From Pseudomonas sp. SCA2728.1_7 (GTDB taxonomy: Bacteria; Pseudomonadota; Gammaproteobacteria; Pseudomonadales; Pseudomonadaceae): a DNA stretch of 64,000 bases. Both the position numbers and the translations under genes were made by a program. Shown here piece by piece: positions 1-9,120 of the stretch (within the stretch, counting starts at the first letter, position 1; each line of letters opens with the position of its first letter). Location of the stretch: positions 6,415,001 through 6,479,000 of the forward strand of contig NZ_CP073104.1 of NCBI RefSeq assembly GCF_018138145.1. The letters are read 5' to 3'. The notes beneath the pieces are model-generated. The model was not told where the DNA came from. It saw only the letters and a list, made by a program, of their open reading frames with translations, and did no database searches.

Positions 1-356
1 TGCGCAATCAGATCGGTGACCTTGGCGCCGCGAAAGAAACTGCTGCCCAGATCCAGCTGCGCGTAGTTTTTCAGCATCAGCCACAGGCGTTCGTGCATGG
101 GTTTGTCGAAACCGTAATGGTGTTTGATCTCCTCGATCAGCGCCGGATCGAGACCACGGCTGCTGCGACCCGCGCCGCCAACCGCAGCAACCTCGCCACC
201 ACCGCCCATGCTGTGCCCGCCGAAGCCTTGCAAGCGGGCGATGGCCTGCTCGACCGGGCCACCCGGCGCGGCCTGCACGATCAGAAAATTCACCACCAGA
301 ATGCACAGCAGCGTGGGGATGATCAGCAGCAAACGTCGACTCAGATAACGCAGCAT
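1..356 (-). CDS. yejB: Peptide ABC transporter permease, YejB type (partial)
   Basis: Inner-membrane permease of a dipeptide/oligopeptide (microcin C-type) ABC importer. Only the first 118 codons are inside the window; the reading frame is open to the edge. The N-terminus has the family's first membrane helix (YLSRRLLLIIPTLL) followed by the conserved APGGPVEQ motif, a Gly-rich insert, and then RGLDPALIEEIKHHYGFDKP, which closely matches my memory of E. coli YejB. The ATG at 354-356 lies one base past the stop of the upstream binding-protein gene, so the two are almost certainly co-transcribed and translationally coupled. YejE and YejF would be expected further along, outside the window. Confidence 0.9.
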   Translation of the reverse strand, partial: MLRYLSRRLLLIIPTLLCILVVNFLIVQAAPGGPVEQAIARLQGFGGHSMGGGGEVAAVGGAGRSSRGLDPALIEEIKHHYGFDKPMHERLWLMLKNYAQLDLGSSFFRGAKVTDLIA

Positions 357-357
357 G

Positions 358-2223
358 TCACTGGCCCCCCGCGAGTTGGCTGTGCATCTGTTGCGTGGTC
401 AGCGCCTTGGCCGATACCTCCCACCATGTGTTAAGGCCTTCGTCGTACGCCGGTTGCACGGCTGGCATGCCGAAGCGGTTCTGATACACCGTTGGTGTGC
501 CTTTGGAGTAGTAGTTGGGAATCATGTAGTAACCCCATTGCAGCACCCGGTCGAGGGCGCGGGCGTAATGCACCATGGCTTCGCGGCTGTTGGCCTGGAC
601 CAGTCCGTCGATCAGTTGATCGACCGCCGGGTTGGCCAGCACCATCGAGTTCGAGCTGCCGACTTGCGTGGCGCTTTGCGAGGCGTACAGGCTGTACAAC
701 TCGCGGCCGGGGGAGACGATCGGATCGCCGCTGCGCGGGAAACTGGTGACGATCATGTCGTAGTCGCGGGCGTTGAGGCGGTTGACGTATTGCGCCGAAT
801 CGATCCGGCGCAAATTCAGGGTGATGCCGATCTGCGCGAGGGTGCGTTTGAACGGCAGCAACATGCGGTCGAAGCCGCCCTGACCGTCGAGAAAGGTGAA
901 CTCCAGCGGCTCGCCCGCAGCGTTGACCAGACGATTGTGTTGCGGCGTCCAGCCAGCCTCGGCGAGCAGCTTCAGCGCTTGCAGTTGCTTGTCGCGGATG
1001 TAGCCGCTGCCATCGGTTTTCGGTGCCTGATAAACCTCGGTGAAGACCTCGTCGGGAATCTGCCCACGCAGCGGTTCGAGGATCTTCAATTCCTCGGCAT
1101 CAGGTAGCGCGGTGGCGGCCATTTCACTCTTCGGCCAGAAGCTGTTCTGACGCACGTAGAAGCCGCGCATCATCTGTTTGTTGGTCCACTCGAAATCCCA
1201 CAGCAGGCTGATCGCCTGACGCACGCGGCGATCCTTGAAGAACGGGTTTTGCAGGTTGAACACGAAGCCCTGAGCGGCGGTGGGTTTGTCCGGGGCGAGG
1301 ATCGACTGCTGCAAGCGACCGTCACGCAGTGCCGGGCTGTCATAGCCGACCACATAACCGGACGAGGAGAACTCGCGGTTGTAGTCGAATGCGCCGGCCT
1401 GCAGCAGTTGCCGGGCGACGTCGGTGTCACCGTAGAAATTCACCGTGAGCGTGTCGAAGTTGTACATCCCGCGACTGACCGGCAGGTCTTTGCCCCACCA
1501 GTCCGGATCGCGCTCGAAACTGATGCTGCGCCCGGCGTCGACCTTGCTCACCCGGTACGGGCCGCTGCCCAGCGGTGGCTCGAAACCGCCGCCATTGGCG
1601 AAGTCGCGGGTCTTCCACCAGTGTTCGGGGACCACGCGCATCGTCGCCAGATCCAGCGCGAGGGTGCGGTTGAGGTTGTTCTTGAAGGTGAAACGCACTT
1701 GTCGCGGGCCTTCGATCAGCACGTCCTGGACGTCGGCGTATTGCTGGCGATAGCTCAGGCTGCCCTTGGTCATCAACAGGTTGAAGGTGTAGCGCACGTC
1801 TTCGGCGGTGATCGGCGTGCCGTCGGCGAAACGTGCTTTTGGATTGAGGGTGAAACGCACCCACATACCTTCGGGATCGCGCTCGATCTGTTGCGCGACC
1901 AGTGCGTAGACGGTGTACGGCTCGTCGAGCGAGCGGAACGCCAATGGCGAGTACACCCAGTCGTTGACCTGCACCACGGAAATGCCCTGATCGGCGTATG
2001 GGCTGATGTAGTTGTACTGACCGATCTCCATCGACGCGCGGCTGAGCGAACCACCCTTGGGCGCTTTGGGATCAACGAAATCAAAGTGCTGAAAATTCGC
2101 CGGATACTTCGGCGCCTCGCCGTACACCGTCAGCGCATAACTGCCAGCGGCCAGCGCCGAGGTGCCGGTGCATAGCAGCGCACTGCCCAGAAGCAGGCCC
2201 GCCATGTTGCGCAAAAAACTCAT
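358..2223 (-). CDS. yejA: Periplasmic peptide-binding protein, YejA-like (SBP family 5)
   Basis: Extracellular solute-binding protein of 621 residues that delivers peptides to the YejB-type permease. The start at 2223 is preferred over an upstream in-frame codon at 2253 because it has GGAGTG about 6 bases upstream and opens directly on a signal peptide (MSFLRNMAGLLLGSALLCTG, cleavage near ALAAG). The mature protein begins with YALTVYGEAPKYP and FDFVDPKAPKGG, typical of the YejA branch, and length matches that family (about 600). It follows the TonB-dependent receptor gene on the same strand after a REP pair, suggesting it receives what the receptor brings into the periplasm. Substrate is inferred, not shown. 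Confidence 0.88.
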   Translation of the reverse strand: MSFLRNMAGLLLGSALLCTGTSALAAGSYALTVYGEAPKYPANFQHFDFVDPKAPKGGSLSRASMEIGQYNYISPYADQGISVVQVNDWVYSPLAFRSLDEPYTVYALVAQQIERDPEGMWVRFTLNPKARFADGTPITAEDVRYTFNLLMTKGSLSYRQQYADVQDVLIEGPRQVRFTFKNNLNRTLALDLATMRVVPEHWWKTRDFANGGGFEPPLGSGPYRVSKVDAGRSISFERDPDWWGKDLPVSRGMYNFDTLTVNFYGDTDVARQLLQAGAFDYNREFSSSGYVVGYDSPALRDGRLQQSILAPDKPTAAQGFVFNLQNPFFKDRRVRQAISLLWDFEWTNKQMMRGFYVRQNSFWPKSEMAATALPDAEELKILEPLRGQIPDEVFTEVYQAPKTDGSGYIRDKQLQALKLLAEAGWTPQHNRLVNAAGEPLEFTFLDGQGGFDRMLLPFKRTLAQIGITLNLRRIDSAQYVNRLNARDYDMIVTSFPRSGDPIVSPGRELYSLYASQSATQVGSSNSMVLANPAVDQLIDGLVQANSREAMVHYARALDRVLQWGYYMIPNYYSKGTPTVYQNRFGMPAVQPAYDEGLNTWWEVSAKALTTQQMHSQLAGGQ

Positions 2224-2263
2224 GCAATCACTCCTTAATTCCTGAATGCACACAAATCAAAAC

Positions 2264-2352
2264 TGTAGGAGTGAGCCTGCTCGCGATGAGGCCAAGTCAG
2301 ACCCTGCAAGGTTGACTGAAAAAACGCTATCGCGAGCAGGCTCACTCCTACA
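2264..2352. repeat. REP pair (inverted)
   Basis: Two REP units (GTAGGAGTGAGCCTGCTCGCG and its reverse complement) in inverted orientation, separated by a unique spacer. They lie between the receptor and binding-protein genes of one presumed operon, where such hairpins often affect mRNA stability. Confidence 0.9.
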
Positions 2353-2371
2353 GGAGTTGCGGTGCTCTTGG

Positions 2372-5083
2372 TTAGAAGTGGTAAGTCATGCGCGCAAACA
2401 AGGTGCGCCCCAGCGGGTCGGTGTAACGCGGGTCATAGCCGCTCTGGAAGTTGTAGGCCTGGTTGGAGAACGGTGGGTTGCGGTCGAACACGTTCTTCAT
2501 CCCGGCATCGACATCCAGCACCTTGTTGAAGGTGTAACCGGCCGACAGATCCCACACCGAATACGACGCCACGCGCGCGTGGGTGTCGCGGTCGTAGTCG
2601 TTGTAGCCGGTGGTGAAGCGGTTGGTCAGTGCCGCCCGCGCCGCGCCGAAGGTCCAGCTGCCGGTGAGGTTGTGCTTCCAGCGCGCGATCACGCCGTCAC
2701 CCTGAAAGTCGCCGACCTTGTCGGTGAACGGGCCTTTGATGGTGCTCTGGAAGTCGTATTCATCGACGTAGGTGCCTTGCAGGCCCAGACCGAACTGACC
2801 GTACGGCGTGTTCGGAAAGCGGTAATCCAGCGACACATCGACACCGTTGGTTTCGACGATGCCAAGGTTGGCGTTGCCGGTGACGATGTAGTTAAGCGTG
2901 CCGTCGGCATTGCGCACGAAGCGATCGGGGTAGGAACCGGCCTGATCAAACACGGTGGATTCCGGGAACGGCTGGATCTGGTTGGAGATGTGAATCCACC
3001 AGAAATCCAGACCCACCGAAAGGTTGTTGATCGGCTGATAGACGAAGCCGAGGGTCACGTTGCGTGCCTTCTCCGGAGCCAGGTCTTCGTTGCCGCCAAT
3101 CTGGTTGAGGAACTGCTGACCGCAATCGCGGCCGCCGTTGCCGCCCGGTTGCACCACACCGCCGGTACACAGCACCGGGTCGTTGTAGTAACCCTGAGTG
3201 AAAGTGATGCTGCGCGGTGAATACAGCTCGTACAGCGACGGCGCACGGAAGCCTTCACTGTAGGCGCCACGCACCACCAGCTCTTTCAACGGCTGATAAC
3301 GGAACGAGTATTTCGGGTTGGTGGTGCTGCCGAAGTCGCTGTATTTGTCGTGACGCACGGCGGCGGACAGTTCGAGGCTGTCGAGCACCGGCACGTTGAT
3401 TTCCGCGTAGGCGGCTTTGACGCTGCGATCGCCCTCGACACTGCCGTTGGGGTCGATGCCGAGGCTCTGGATGTCGCCGGCAAACGACTCGAAGTCCTGG
3501 TGGAATTTCTCTTTGCGGTACTCGCCGCCCAAGGCCAGACCGGACGGGCCGGCACCGAACCAATCGCCGATTTCACGGCTGATACGTCCATCAAAACCGG
3601 CCACACGGCCAACAGCGGTGGAGTAGGCGCCGTGGTACGCCGCGTTATCGATGTATTGCTGACCTGCGGCCGATTGCGGGCCGAACGGGTTGAGTAGACC
3701 GCTGGCCAAACCGTTGATCATCGCCTGATCGCTGACAAAGCCATTGGTGACGCTGGAGACGATTTTGTTCTGGTTGTACGAGGCGCCGACGTTGTAATCC
3801 CAACCGCCGACCAGTCCATCGAAACTGAGCAGGAAGCGCTGGCTGGTGTTCTGGTCTTTCGATTCACGTGGGCCGGCAGCGGTTTCCCGCCAGTTGACGT
3901 CGACCGGTTGGGTCGGGTCGAGGGCGAAATCGGTCGGCGCCGGGGTGATGCCATTGCCGGGATAGTAGGGCGATGAGCCGTCGAGGCTCAGACCGGTCAA
4001 CGGCGCAGGGCCGATCGCCGTGGCGTTGTTGTTGCGCGACCAGAAGTATTCGAGGTTGACGTTGTGATCGTCGCCGAGTTTGCCGGTGGTCTTGCCGAAG
4101 AACGAGGTCTTCTCGGTCTGCGGCACCAGGTCGATGTATTCGCGGGTGCTGAAGCGGCACAAACCGTCGCGGGCGATCAGGTTCGGCCCGTTGCAATTGC
4201 TGTTGGCCAACGGGTTGGTGGCGTTGCCGTTCTGACTGTAGTTGCCGGGGAACGCGGTGCCGGAGGTCTGATCGAGACCGCGACCGGGGGCGTAGTCAGT
4301 AGCAAAAGAGCGGTCGTTGGCGTCGAGGTTCTGCTGCTTGTTGTAGTTGAACACGCCGAGGACGTTGAAGCGGTCTTCTTCCAGGTCGCCGTAGCCCCAA
4401 CTGGCGCTCATGTCTTTGGTCGCGCCGCCACCGCTGTGGGTCGGGGTTTCGCCGCCGAGGGTCAACTGGCCGTCGGTCAGGGATTTCTTGGTGATGAAGT
4501 TGATCACGCCGCCGATGGCGTCGGTACCGTACAAGGCCGAGGCGCCGTCGCGCAGCACTTCGACGCGCTCGATCGCGGCAAACGGGATCATGTTCAGATC
4601 CACCGCGCCGCCGGCCGAGTTGGTGCCGGACAAGGCGTTGTTGGCCAGGCGTCGACCGTTGAGCAGCACCAGCGTCTTGTTCGCGCCGATGCCGCGCATG
4701 TCGGCGAACGAGGCGCCGCCAGTCGCCGCGCCCACGGAGCCTGCGCTGTTGTTGATCGACTGGCTGCCAGTGATGCGCTGCACCAGTTCGGCGGTGGTGG
4801 TCACGCCCTGTTTGCGCAGCTCATCGGCCTTGAGAATGGTGATCGGCACCGCCGTTTCCGCATCGACCCGGCGAATCGCCGAACCGGTCACTTCCACCCG
4901 TTGCAGTTGCGTGGTCGGCGCCACCACCGCCGCAGCTGCCGGGACGTTAGCGTTGTCGTCCTCGGCCGCCTGCACAGTCCCGGCGCCCATCCCCATGGCC
5001 ACCAGATACAACGGAACAAAACGGTGACGAGAAATCGTTGCCACCAAGGGTTTGAGCGTGAAGCGTGGAGTGTTCATCAGCAT
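2372..5083 (-). CDS. TonB-dependent outer membrane receptor
   Basis: Outer-membrane gated barrel of 903 residues powered by a TonB complex. It has a signal sequence ending near VQAAEDD, an acidic/Ala-rich linker, a TonB-box-like segment (QRVEVTGSAIRR, about residues 60-71), a plug domain (PITILKADELRKQG, later LYGTDAIGGVINFITKK), then a long barrel rich in alternating aromatic/polar strands, ending in the usual C-terminal Phe (MTYHF). The GSAIRR and LNGRRLANNALSG features resemble receptors for peptides or other large organic substrates more than classical siderophore receptors, but the substrate cannot be read from sequence. The gene follows tonB-exbB-exbD and precedes a Yej-type importer, all on the minus strand. 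I saw no Fur box upstream. Confidence 0.92.
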   Translation of the reverse strand: MLMNTPRFTLKPLVATISRHRFVPLYLVAMGMGAGTVQAAEDDNANVPAAAAVVAPTTQLQRVEVTGSAIRRVDAETAVPITILKADELRKQGVTTTAELVQRITGSQSINNSAGSVGAATGGASFADMRGIGANKTLVLLNGRRLANNALSGTNSAGGAVDLNMIPFAAIERVEVLRDGASALYGTDAIGGVINFITKKSLTDGQLTLGGETPTHSGGGATKDMSASWGYGDLEEDRFNVLGVFNYNKQQNLDANDRSFATDYAPGRGLDQTSGTAFPGNYSQNGNATNPLANSNCNGPNLIARDGLCRFSTREYIDLVPQTEKTSFFGKTTGKLGDDHNVNLEYFWSRNNNATAIGPAPLTGLSLDGSSPYYPGNGITPAPTDFALDPTQPVDVNWRETAAGPRESKDQNTSQRFLLSFDGLVGGWDYNVGASYNQNKIVSSVTNGFVSDQAMINGLASGLLNPFGPQSAAGQQYIDNAAYHGAYSTAVGRVAGFDGRISREIGDWFGAGPSGLALGGEYRKEKFHQDFESFAGDIQSLGIDPNGSVEGDRSVKAAYAEINVPVLDSLELSAAVRHDKYSDFGSTTNPKYSFRYQPLKELVVRGAYSEGFRAPSLYELYSPRSITFTQGYYNDPVLCTGGVVQPGGNGGRDCGQQFLNQIGGNEDLAPEKARNVTLGFVYQPINNLSVGLDFWWIHISNQIQPFPESTVFDQAGSYPDRFVRNADGTLNYIVTGNANLGIVETNGVDVSLDYRFPNTPYGQFGLGLQGTYVDEYDFQSTIKGPFTDKVGDFQGDGVIARWKHNLTGSWTFGAARAALTNRFTTGYNDYDRDTHARVASYSVWDLSAGYTFNKVLDVDAGMKNVFDRNPPFSNQAYNFQSGYDPRYTDPLGRTLFARMTYHF

Positions 5084-5248
5084 GGTTATTTCCGACTTTT
5101 TAGACGTTATCGAATTGGCCTTGTGAGCCCCTCATTGCTCCGCTTTCGGTGATACCGCGTGCGGAAAACCACTTTCTTCAAGCAAGCCGATCCCCTCCGA
5201 AGACGCGTGGCGTTTTTTCGGTCGGCCGATTGCGACAGGATTCAGCGA

Positions 5249-5287
5249 GCGGTGGCGGGCGCGTCTCTCAGGCGCGTCCGCCACCGC
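5249..5287. other. Strong intergenic hairpin after exbD
   Basis: GCGGTGGCGG at 5249 pairs with CCGCCACCGC ending at 5287, extended by a CGCG/CGCG pairing across one mismatch, around a loop of about 8 bases. There is no T-tract on either strand, so it is not a classical terminator. It sits 2 bases past the exbD stop and before the receptor gene, so it could act as an mRNA-end or attenuation structure. Confidence 0.6.
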
Positions 5288-5289
5288 AC

Positions 5290-5691
5290 TCAGTGGGTGG
5301 TCATCACCGATATTTTGGTAATGCCCGAGCGTTCGATCGACGCCATGGCCTTGGCCACCTGGCCGTAATTGACGGCGGAGTCGGCCTGCAACTGCACGCG
5401 CACCTCGGCGTCCTTGGCCTTGACCTCTTTGAGGCTGGCTTCCAGCGATTCCGGCGCCAGCTCGGTCTTCGCCAGATAAAACTTGCCGTCCTGATCGACG
5501 CTGACCACCACCGGGTCTTTCTTTTCGGCGGGGGCGACGGCGTCGGTTTTCGGCAGGTTGACTTTGATTGCGTTGGTCATCAGCGGCGCGGTGACGATGA
5601 ACACCACCAGCAGCACCAGCATCACATCGACCAGTGGCGTGACGTTCATTTCGCTGAGCACTTCATCGCTGTCTTGCGTAGAAAAAGACAT
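5290..5691 (-). CDS. exbD: Biopolymer transport protein ExbD
   Basis: Proton-channel partner of ExbB in the TonB energising complex, 133 residues, usual size. The N-terminus is cytoplasmic, then one membrane helix contains the conserved essential Asp in MNVTPLVDVMLVLLVVF, followed by a periplasmic domain (VNLPKTDA, VVVSVDQDGKFYL) ending at residue 133. Its ATG overlaps the exbB stop by one base (TGATG), showing translational coupling. The order tonB-exbB-exbD upstream of a receptor gene suggests a module dedicated to that receptor rather than the cell's general TonB system. Confidence 0.95.
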   Translation of the reverse strand: MSFSTQDSDEVLSEMNVTPLVDVMLVLLVVFIVTAPLMTNAIKVNLPKTDAVAPAEKKDPVVVSVDQDGKFYLAKTELAPESLEASLKEVKAKDAEVRVQLQADSAVNYGQVAKAMASIERSGITKISVMTTH

Positions 5692-6395
5692 CAGCTGGCC
5701 TCCCGCACGGCGGCAGTGGTTTTGCTGGCGATGGCCTGACGACTGATGGAAAACGCGCTGCGCGAGGCAAGGGCGTCGAAGTCGTGGGCGAAGTCATCCA
5801 TGTCTGCCGATGCCAGTTTCAAGCGGCGCAGGAAGAAGTTGTAAATCAGCACCGCCGGCACCGCGACAGCGATACCGACACCGGTGGCGATCAGCGCGTG
5901 GCCGATCGGCCCAGCCACTGCTTCAAGGCTGGCCGAACCGGTTTCGCCGATGCTTTTCAGCGCTTCCATGATTCCCCACACGGTGCCGAACAGGCCAATG
6001 AACGGCGCGGTGCTGCCGATACTGGCGAGGATCGCCTGGCCGTTTTCCAGCGAGCGGCGTTCCTTCTGGATCTGCTGGCGCAGGTTGCGTTCCAGGCGAT
6101 CCGAACGGTTGATGGTGTGCGCCAATTGCTGGGTGGTGCGCGGCGAATCTTCCACCAGCAGCGCCTCGAAACCGCTGCTGGCGATGCGCGCCAGAGCGCC
6201 CGGATACTGGCTGGCGTGTTCGGCGGCGGTGAGCAGATCCGGCGCGCCCCAGAAGGCCTTGGTGAATTGTTTGTTCTGCGCTTTCTGCCGCAGGTACTGC
6301 GCCGACTTGACCAGCAGGATGGCCCAGCTGACCACGGAAAACAGCACCAGACCCCAGAGCACGCCGGGGACAATCATCGAAGACAAATCGTTCAT
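5691..6395 (-). CDS. exbB: ExbB/TolQ-family proton channel protein
   Basis: Inner-membrane protein of 234 residues in the MotA/TolQ/ExbB family. It has an N-terminal helix (PGVLWGLVLFSVVSWAILLV), a cytoplasmic domain, and two C-terminal helices beginning GSTAPFIGLFGTVWGIMEAL and GVGIAVAVPAVLIYNFF, the family signature forming the proton path. It sits between tonB and exbD, with a 1-base overlap into exbD. Placement next to tonB and exbD favours ExbB over TolQ. Confidence 0.93.
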   Translation of the reverse strand: MNDLSSMIVPGVLWGLVLFSVVSWAILLVKSAQYLRQKAQNKQFTKAFWGAPDLLTAAEHASQYPGALARIASSGFEALLVEDSPRTTQQLAHTINRSDRLERNLRQQIQKERRSLENGQAILASIGSTAPFIGLFGTVWGIMEALKSIGETGSASLEAVAGPIGHALIATGVGIAVAVPAVLIYNFFLRRLKLASADMDDFAHDFDALASRSAFSISRQAIASKTTAAVREAS

Positions 6396-6444
6396 GGTGA
6401 CACCTCGCTTGCGTTATTCGGTTGTGCGTTGATTGAGCGTTCGG

Positions 6445-7251
6445 TTATTGCGGCAATTTGAAATCGATGGTCTGGGTGGCGAAGCCGTCGATCGGCGTGT
6501 CACCGCGTTTGGCCGGAATAAACTTCCAGTTCTTCACAGCTGCGACGGCGGCGTCATCCAGTTGCGGCTTGCCGCTGGATTTGGTCACCGTCACCGTGCC
6601 GGCGCGACCGTTGGCGAGTACCTGAATGCGCAGCACCACGCTGCCTTCCCAGTTGCGCCGCAGGGCCAGCGACGGGTATTCCGGTGGCGGGTTGCCAAGA
6701 CTGGCGAGGCCGGAAATCGCCGCCGATTCCTTGACCGGACCCGGTGCAGCGGCAGGTGCCGGCGGTGCGCTCGGGGTGGCCGGGGCAGCGGGTGCAGCCG
6801 GTTGTGCCGGGGCCGGTGGAGCTTTCGACGGCTCGACCTTTTTCACCGGTTTCGGCTTCTCGACCGGCTTGGGCTTCTCCACCGGTTTCGGCGGAGGCTT
6901 GACCGCGTCCTCGTCTTCCACCGGTTGTTCAGGTTCCGGCGGTGGCGGCGGAGGAGGCGGGGGTGGTGGTTCCGGCGTCGGCGGTGCCGGTGGCGTCGGG
7001 CTGGTCAGCTCGACGGTCATTTCCGGAATCTGCGGTGGCGTTGGCAGCGGCTCTGTTTTGGATTGCTGGAGAAACCACCAGGCGCCGCCATGTATCAGCG
7101 CCGACACAGCCACCAGCAACACCATCTGCTGTTTATTCAGCCCGCCAGGTTGCGAGGTATTGGCTTTAAACGCCGGCCTGCCCGGTGGCGGCGGGACTGG
7201 CGCTTCCCGCAACGACCCCGGCAGGGTTCTGTGCTTTACCGCATCGTTCAT
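6445..7251 (-). CDS. tonB: TonB family energy transducer
   Basis: 268-residue TonB. The start at 7251 has GGAGCT 3 bases upstream; a longer frame from 7362 lacks support. There is a cytoplasmic segment, one membrane anchor (QQMVLLVAVSALIHGGAWWF, about 42-61), a long Pro-rich periplasm-spanning linker (about 66-150, with an 11-Pro run, then PKPVEKPKPV repeats) and a C-terminal TonB domain with EYPSLALRRNWEGSVVLRI and the terminal NWKFIPAKRGD. The Ala/Pro spacer (APAQPAAPAAPATP) follows the Lys-Pro part. First gene of the tonB-exbB-exbD set; its upstream region is a long AT-richer gap with no recognised operator. Confidence 0.93.
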   Translation of the reverse strand: MNDAVKHRTLPGSLREAPVPPPPGRPAFKANTSQPGGLNKQQMVLLVAVSALIHGGAWWFLQQSKTEPLPTPPQIPEMTVELTSPTPPAPPTPEPPPPPPPPPPPEPEQPVEDEDAVKPPPKPVEKPKPVEKPKPVKKVEPSKAPPAPAQPAAPAAPATPSAPPAPAAAPGPVKESAAISGLASLGNPPPEYPSLALRRNWEGSVVLRIQVLANGRAGTVTVTKSSGKPQLDDAAVAAVKNWKFIPAKRGDTPIDGFATQTIDFKLPQ

Positions 7252-8364
7252 TAAAGCTCCCTCGGGTTGATGAAGGGCAATAAGGTGCCGTCCGAACATC
7301 CGGGGGATGTTCGAGTGGGTGGGTGCAACTTTCTTCAAGGTGTGCAGAAGCCGATAGTTCAACTATGCGGTTAACGAGGCTTGTGCAAACTTACTGGCTT
7401 AGCGTCATCGACTTCGAGTGTTCATTGGCCATTCCCTGGTTGTTCTTCTATTGCTTAAGACAACGTTCGGTGTCTCATGCTTGTTACACATAGCAACCGC
7501 TGTGCCACATGTTGCTGAAATGTAGAGTGCGTATTTCATGAGTATTACCCATGTCGCATTTATATAAGTTTCGCCACTGCCGTGGTTTTTATCCGGCGCA
7601 CAGACTCCCGTTACTCCTGTTGGCGGAGCTTTTTCAGAGGCGAGTCAGGCTGTACGCGGTATTCCGCTGAATGGCGGGATAGAGCGGCGTCGTGACTTGC
7701 GGCACGGGCACTTGCTGGTGCGCGGCGGACCGATTTGGTGCAGGTCAATGTTTTAGCGGCTCACGGGGCATGTTCCTTGTTGTTGTTTAAATGAAATCAC
7801 CGTTTGAATTACTGAATAGTTAAAACCTGTGGAGCAGTTTTGGTGCACTTGCAATGGCGCTGAAAGTTATTGTTCGACAATCCTGCTGTCGTTCAATGCA
7901 CACTGCGTTTGTGCAATAACTGCCCAAGTCTTATTTAAAAAATAAATAGCACGCTGCCGTCGGCCAATAACTCATTGGCGAACGCAGTGCGCTGTCGAGG
8001 TGTCAGGTAATAAAGTAAGTGTGAGGGCAGCCGGGACTGTTCGAATGAACTCGGCGGCGAACGGATAAATGCAAAGAGGTTGTGATGCGGCAGAGCGTTT
8101 GAAGATTCACGCGGTGAACTCCTTGTTGCCAGCTCGGATACGCGAACTTTTGGTTCGGTATCGCACCTTACAAGAACGCGGATAGCGTTCGATGATTGCT
8201 CTTGGTGCGGGATGGGCACCGCCAGCGCTGTTTTGCGAGGTTTGAATTCGCAAGTCGCGAGTGCATGGGAAAACCGTGCCAAAACCGATATACAGACAGA
8301 ATTTTTCTACATCCGCGCTACAGCCATCTACCCTGTGGCAATGGCCTTTTCGGGGGGATTGGAT
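7252..8364. other. Gene-free region of 1.1 kb
   Basis: No convincing gene is visible on either strand. The predicted frames here are short, overlap each other and lack family-like sequence or good ribosome sites. The tract is more AT-rich than its neighbours and begins with the promoter side of tonB. A TATATAA-like sequence lies near 7560-7567. I found no REP element, tRNA or clear terminator in it. Confidence 0.6.
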
Positions 8365-8988
8365 ATGTACCAGCTCTACGGGCACAGAAACTCAGGCGCC
8401 GCCGCCATCGAAGCGGCGCTGGAACTGTGCCAGATCGCTTACCGCTTCATTGATATCGAAGCCAGCACCGAAGCCGCCGAGGCGCTGGCCCAACTCAATC
8501 CACTCAAGCAGATACCGACTTTGCAACTGCCCGACGGCAGCGCCATCACCGAAAGCGCGGCGATCCTGATTCATCTGGGCCTGACGTTTCCCAAGTCCGG
8601 CCTGCTGCCGGTCAGGGCGGATGATCGCGATCAGGCGATTCGCGGCCTGGTGTACATCGTCAGCAATTGCTACGCGGCGATCGGCGTCATCGATTATCCG
8701 GAGCGCTGGCTGCTGATGCCCGACGAAGCCTCGCGGCAGAATCTGATCGCTGGCGCGCGTGAGCGCTTGCACTGGAGTTGGGAGGTGTTTGCCGACCAGT
8801 TTTCTGCCGAGCTGTACCTGGATGACGAAACGCCGGGGGCACTGGATGTGCTGGCGGCAGTAGTGACGCGCTGGGCCGGCAGCCGCGAGCATTTGCGTCA
8901 GACACGACCGGGGTTTTATGCGTGGTTGCAGCGGATTGACCGGCACCCGGTGCTGGCACCGGTCTTCGCCCGGCATTGGCCTTCTTGA
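8365..8988 (+). CDS. Glutathione S-transferase family protein
   Basis: 207 residues, normal for a bacterial cytosolic GST. The ATG at 8365 is preceded by a GGGGGG tract about 7 bases away; an upstream in-frame start at 8212 adds 51 residues with no family resemblance. The N-terminal thioredoxin fold starts MYQLYGHRNSGAAAIEAAL; N-9/S-10 sit where the catalytic Ser/Cys/Tyr is expected. It contains the cis-Pro region NPLKQIPTLQLPDG and the ESAAILIHL glutathione-binding motif (TESAAI), then an all-helical C-terminal domain. Physiological substrate unknown. It stands alone between the silent gap and a REP pair. Confidence 0.85.
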   Translation: MYQLYGHRNSGAAAIEAALELCQIAYRFIDIEASTEAAEALAQLNPLKQIPTLQLPDGSAITESAAILIHLGLTFPKSGLLPVRADDRDQAIRGLVYIVSNCYAAIGVIDYPERWLLMPDEASRQNLIAGARERLHWSWEVFADQFSAELYLDDETPGALDVLAAVVTRWAGSREHLRQTRPGFYAWLQRIDRHPVLAPVFARHWPS

Positions 8989-9006
8989 ACACACCGCAGA
9001 TTCAAA

Positions 9007-9095
9007 TGTAGGAGTGAGCCTGCTCGCGATAGCGGTTTGTCAGCCACCTTGTTTTTAGCTGACAGACCGCTATCGCGAGCAGGCTCACTCCTACA
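9007..9095. repeat. REP pair (inverted)
   Basis: Two units of TGTAGGAGTGAGCCTGCTCG in opposite orientation with mirror-image inner sequence (GCGGTTTGTCAGC / GCTGACAGACCGC), so the whole element can form one long hairpin. It lies between the convergent GST and CBS-domain genes. Confidence 0.92.
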
Positions 9096-9120
9096 GGGGG
9101 GGGCGGCGGTGTTTTTGGGG

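Noticed and set aside
2246..3220. Plus-strand frames reading through REP elements (peptides with AGSLLQ)
   Set aside because: They recur wherever a REP pair occurs, as translation of the REP core, and are not genes.
7321..7420. Fur box near the tonB promoter
   Set aside because: No GATAATGATAATCATTATC-like sequence could be found, so iron control is not claimed.
8107..8385. Short minus-strand proteins in the gap before the GST gene
   Set aside because: Several overlapping frames of similar length, no ribosome site, no known features.
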